Origin: Parachlorella kessleri
Lineage: Eukaryota > Chlorophyta > Trebouxiophyceae > Chlorellales > Chlorellaceae
Direction: 5' to 3'
NCBI GenBank assembly: GCA_001598975.1
Contig: BBXU01002031.1
Location: 1-49,841 of the forward strand
DNA length: 49,841 bases
In this document: piece after piece, positions 46,810 through 49,841 of the stretch
Numbering within the stretch: the stretch's first letter is position 1
How the letters are laid out: each line of letters starts with the position of its first letter
Translations under genes and position numbers: made by a program
The notes under the pieces: model-generated
Database searches by the model: none
Seen by the model: the letters and a program-made list of their open reading frames with translations, nothing else
Told to the model about the DNA's origin: nothing

Positions 46810-47875
46810 GTACTTGATGATGGCTGCCTGCTCTCCAGCCTCAAATCTTTGCACCTTAGCAGTGAGAGCGACCAGCTGCCGCCTGTGGTGTTCACAGCTA
46901 CGCAGCTCACCCAGTTGGTAGCTGGGGGTATCGAAATGGCCTCTGAGAGGTTGGGGCTCCTGCAACAACTGAAGTCGCTGTGCGCGCTGGGATTGGAAGG
47001 TCTCATTGGCTTGCCTGAGGCGCTGACCGCCCTCACCGCCCTAACAACCCTGTGCAAACAGCACAGGGCCATGCTGCCTGACAGCCTGGAGGGACTTGCA
47101 GCGCTCACAGGCATCAAGGAGCTGAGCCTGCGGCACCTGGCACTAACCTCACTACCAGCGGCTGTGCACAACCTGCCGCAACTGACGGTGCGTTGGAATG
47201 CAAGCCAGGGCAAGCGAAGGGGATGGCACACAGCACATTGTACTTCGTGCAAGCTCCCTTGGTTTCAGGGTTCTCGCTCACGGTCTGACTTAAGAGTGGT
47301 GTCGAGGGCTGGGACGATTCAGCGCCTTTGCTGGTGCATTGATGCCTATGTACCACTGCATGGTCCATCCTCTGGCTTGATGAAACATGCGACGAGTGTC
47401 CACATCCCGCAGTGGTACTTGTGGTGCCATGCAGTACCTGGACTTGTGCGGGAACCCCTTTGCTGGGCCCCTGGTGCCAACAACTGCTCCCCTGCTGGTC
47501 GGCTGGCAACCCTGGCCCTCCCGGCGGCAGTAGCAAGCGCCAACCTGGTGCTCCTGCCTCGCCTGACGGCCCTGACGGCGCTTGGGGTGTCAGTGGGAAA
47601 TAATACAGATGTGGCTGACTTCCAACAGCACAGCAAGTTCGAACAGCTGCTGTTTGCTGCAGCAGGCTTGGCTTCCCTAGGATGCCTGCGCACCCTCTGC
47701 ATTTCCAGTGAGGACGTGAGGGGCGTCATTGAAAGGCATGCTGTTGTTGTGGAGTTCGCCCCTGGGAGGCCCGTCATGTTTGTGAGAACATCACGTTTCC
47801 CTCAGCCGCCGGGCTTTTAGCCCCACACCTGGTATCCAGAAGAGCTGAAGTTCCGCATGTCATAGAGACAGTAGG
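46810..47875 (+). pseudogene. Truncated, broken tandem copy of the F-box/LRR gene
   Basis: This copies exon 4, intron 4 and exon 5 of the preceding gene (LDDGCLLSSLKSLHL, VVFTATQLTQLVAGGIEM, LKELSLRHLALTSLPAAV, YLDLCGNPFAGPL). The F-box and first three exons are absent. In the exon-5 copy one base is missing relative to the intact gene (gctcccctgctggtcgg against gctccgctgctgggtcgg), shifting the frame to a stop soon after. The ending has also changed so that TAG falls at GF, where the intact gene continues GLQPH. Because the intron is copied too, this arose by DNA duplication. A 350-codon frame (46768-47820) stays open only by reading through the intron, so an altered product cannot be excluded. 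Confidence 0.72.
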
Positions 47876-48170
47876 CCCCTTCTGACCACGAGGTCCCAAA
47901 CCCTTGTGTACCTTGGCAAATAGTAAGGGTGGCGGGTGGTGCAAACAGAAATGAGGTAGGGTTGAGTTGTGCCGCCTGGGCTGGTGCAATTATGTTCAAG
48001 TGTGTACCTTGGTAATGACAGCAGGAAAGGTAATAGGTAGCTGCATGACATGGCGTGATGCAAGGTATAGGAAGGGTGGCAGGTAAGCGGGACATAGAGA
48101 GGAGGTAGGGTTTGAACTGTGCCGACTGGGCTGGATGCAAGAACGCCCCTCATGGGTCATGCCTGATTTT
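47876..48170 (+). repeat. Diverged tandem repeat downstream of the F-box/LRR copy
   Basis: Blocks sharing tgtgtaccttgg, agggtggc(a/g)gg, gaggtagggtt and gactgggctgg-type phrases recur about 120-140 bp apart. Related sequence also follows the intact gene (about 46440-46530: ggtaggtagctgca-like). The 3' flank thus appears to have been duplicated with, and after, the gene copy. Confidence 0.65.
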
Positions 48171-48377
48171 CTGAGCGAGTAGGAACAGAAGCGCAGTTGT
48201 TGCACGTTTCCCTGTCCTGTCTGCAGAGGGCCTGGTGGCATGATGAGCAGGAACCGCCTGACTTGACAGAGGACCTCTTCCCTACGCACAAGTTTCCAAC
48301 CGTGGGTCACCGCCACAGTGCTATCAGTGACAAGCGGGCCCTTGCCTGGGAGGATGACAGTGCAGGTCCAACACCTA

Positions 48378-49593
48378 CTATCTCCGCTGCAGCCGCTGCT
48401 GCACCCAGGCACAGACATCCCTGGAATGCCGCTCCACCCACTTGGTGTTGGCCCGTATGCTCTCCTTGGCCCTGTCGGCATACCCCGCCTCCTGCTGCTG
48501 CGCCTGCAGGACATTGCCAGCTGCTCTCGCTAACAGCCAAATCCTGCCAAGCGCAACTTCCACCGCAGACCCACCCTGTGCAGGGCTGAGCAATATCATC
48601 TCGCTCGGCCGCTGTACATACCCGTTTCTGTGTTCCCCATCCTTGGCGCGCTATGGTTTCTCACAGTCCGCCAACACTGTGCAGACAGCACCAGAGCTGC
48701 TACCTGGAGGCCCATTTCGACGCAACAACGAGGCAACACACCTTGTGCGACCGCCTGTCCACATCCATATACCGTCTGTTCGCCGTACCTGCCACCCCTA
48801 CCAACTATCTCCATACCTTATGCTGCTGATACATGTCGTCCACTTCTTGTATGTAGCTGGTGTTGGCAAATCCGGAGGCCACACCCTCCATGATCTTACC
48901 CATACGGCGCGAGGCCTCGTCATCACCTATACGTCGGCAAAGGCATTAGTCATGCACCTTCAGCAGCTCGCATTACACCACTCATGACCTACTCAGTAGG
49001 CATGACACAAGTTGATAGCCAGGTCCAGTGACGTCCCACAGGCATGGCCAGACTCATGCACATGCATGCACGCATGCCTTCCAACATGCGAGGCGCAGAC
49101 TGACGGTCATGCACGATACATGAGTACAGTGGCCATGCATTTGACTGCACAACCTCCATGCGCCTTGTTGCACACACCCCACGCCACCACGAGGGCAATC
49201 ATACAGCCAGCAGTGTCAGGACAAGCGCAACCCCTTGCGCCGCATGCCCAGGGACTCAAACAGCCCCCAACGCTTGGTGTGTGACCTACCTCCCAGCTTG
49301 GCATGCAGGTCGCCCCAGTGCGCTTTGAGCCAGTTCCACACAAACTTGCGGCTGTCCAGGAGAGTGCTGTAGGCATCCCGAGCCAAGCCCACCACAAGCT
49401 GAGCCACGTCCTGCACAGGAGAGTCAATAAGAAAGCAGTCTCCTTGCAAAAAAGTCAACCGGTGGGGCTGTATGGGGACCCCTGCAGCCTCTGCCAGACG
49501 CTGGGCAACACTCTATGCGAGCATAATCCCTTGGAATGTGTACTACCTGAGATGGAGGAACAGCTTGATGGACTCCATCGGGACTCCAAGGGG
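48378..49593 (-). CDS. C-terminal part of an M1-family aminopeptidase (5' end beyond the window)
   Basis: Four 3' exons: 49593-49547, 49410-49290, 48926-48817, 48503-48378 (134 aa visible), phases matching. The key match is to the ERAP1-like C-terminal domain of M1 aminopeptidases: VAQLVVGLARD, then FVWNWLKAHWGDLHAKLGG, then RMGKIMEGVASGF...YIQEVDDMY, and the ending ESIRANTKWVERHSRDVCAW. This domain is a helical solenoid that closes over the active site; the zinc motif (HExxH) and GAMEN would lie in the missing upstream part. The first exon listed (DGVHQAVPPSQ) is the least certain. Family assignment rests on pattern memory. The gene should continue past 49841. Confidence 0.65.
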
Positions 49594-49715
49594 CTGCATG
49601 CAAAGACTACCACCGCATGCAGCGCAATCCACAAGGCCACATGGGGGAGCGGTGGAATCTGCCAGCGAGACAAGGAGCCTAGCACCGCAAGTTGGGGGCT
49701 TGCCTGGTGCAAGCC

Positions 49716-49841
49716 GTCCACAGCTACCCCACCGGCACTCAGCGCCTGTGGAAGGGTGCCACCCCGGCATTAAACTCTCTCACAGCTAACCCCACCCAGC
49801 ACTCCAGCGCCTGTGGTAGGGTGCCAACCCCGGCATCCAAG
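49716..49841 (-). repeat. About 64-bp tandem repeat at the right edge
   Basis: The phrase cagcgcctgtgg-agggtgcca-ccccggcat occurs twice (about 49740-49770 and 49808-49838) with related sequence between, in what should be an intron of the M1 peptidase gene. The repeat may continue past the window. Confidence 0.75.

Noticed and set aside
48227..48360. Plus-strand exon-like stretch (WWHDEQEPPDLTEDLFP) after a ctgcag acceptor
   Set aside because: No partner exon could be found, it lies in the 3' flank of the leftward M1 peptidase gene, and continuing the frame overlaps that gene's last exon.
1..49841. CRISPR array, prophage, insertion sequence or bacterial operon
   Set aside because: The repeats are tandem or intronic, not spacer arrays; no transposase or phage gene was seen; genes are intron-rich and eukaryotic.
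1..49841. tRNA, rRNA or riboswitch
   Set aside because: No cloverleaf, A/B box pair or rRNA-like sequence was noticed by eye; a tRNAscan or Rfam search would settle this.

Overview
This window is nuclear DNA of a green alga, most likely a chlorophycean (Chlamydomonas/Volvox/Scenedesmus side). Genes are split into many short exons by compact GT-AG introns (a few GC-AG). Proteins carry Ala/Gly/Ser/Gln-rich inserts, and plastid genes (CYP38, a RIQ-like thylakoid protein) sit beside a plant-type NHX antiporter and an XEG113-type arabinosyltransferase. No bacterial-style operons, rRNA, tRNA or CRISPR arrays were seen. All gene models below were built by hand, joining exons by protein similarity, splice consensus and reading-frame phase. 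They should be read as predictions.

Layout. 1-1.7 kb: no gene recognised. 1.67-3.66 kb (+): RIQ/DUF1118-like thylakoid protein. 4.76-5.93 kb (-): small single-pass membrane protein, divergently paired with CYP38 (6.2-10.75 kb, +), the thylakoid-lumen cyclophilin-like PSII assembly factor. 11.2-15.1 kb (+): NHX cation/proton antiporter. 15.8-24.4 kb (+): a very large gene best matched to the AP-5 adaptor beta subunit, with a hairpin in one intron and a 113-bp tandem array made from its own last exon. 24.8-27.6 kb: gene-poor. 27.6-32.7 kb (-): three small-membrane-protein genes in a row, TLC-domain protein, ENOD93-like protein and HIG1-domain protein; the last two are both expected at the mitochondrial inner membrane. 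33.1-34.9 kb (+): hotdog-fold (PaaI/THEM-like) thioesterase. 36.1-41.9 kb (-): XEG113/GT77 arabinosyltransferase in 14 exons. 42.7-43.3 kb (-): 3' exons of an unrecognised gene. 44.4-46.4 kb (+): F-box/leucine-rich-repeat protein, followed by a truncated and broken tandem copy (46.8-47.9 kb). 48.4 kb to the right edge (-): C-terminal end of an M1-type aminopeptidase.

The genes are mostly independent housekeeping loci: photosystem maintenance, ion homeostasis, endosomal trafficking, respiration, lipid or acyl metabolism, and cell-wall glycoprotein arabinosylation. The most distinctive feature is repeated small-scale tandem duplication around exon/intron borders. It produces decoy or partial exons in CYP38 and XEG113, repeated 3' ends in the AP-5 gene, and a dying F-box/LRR paralogue.
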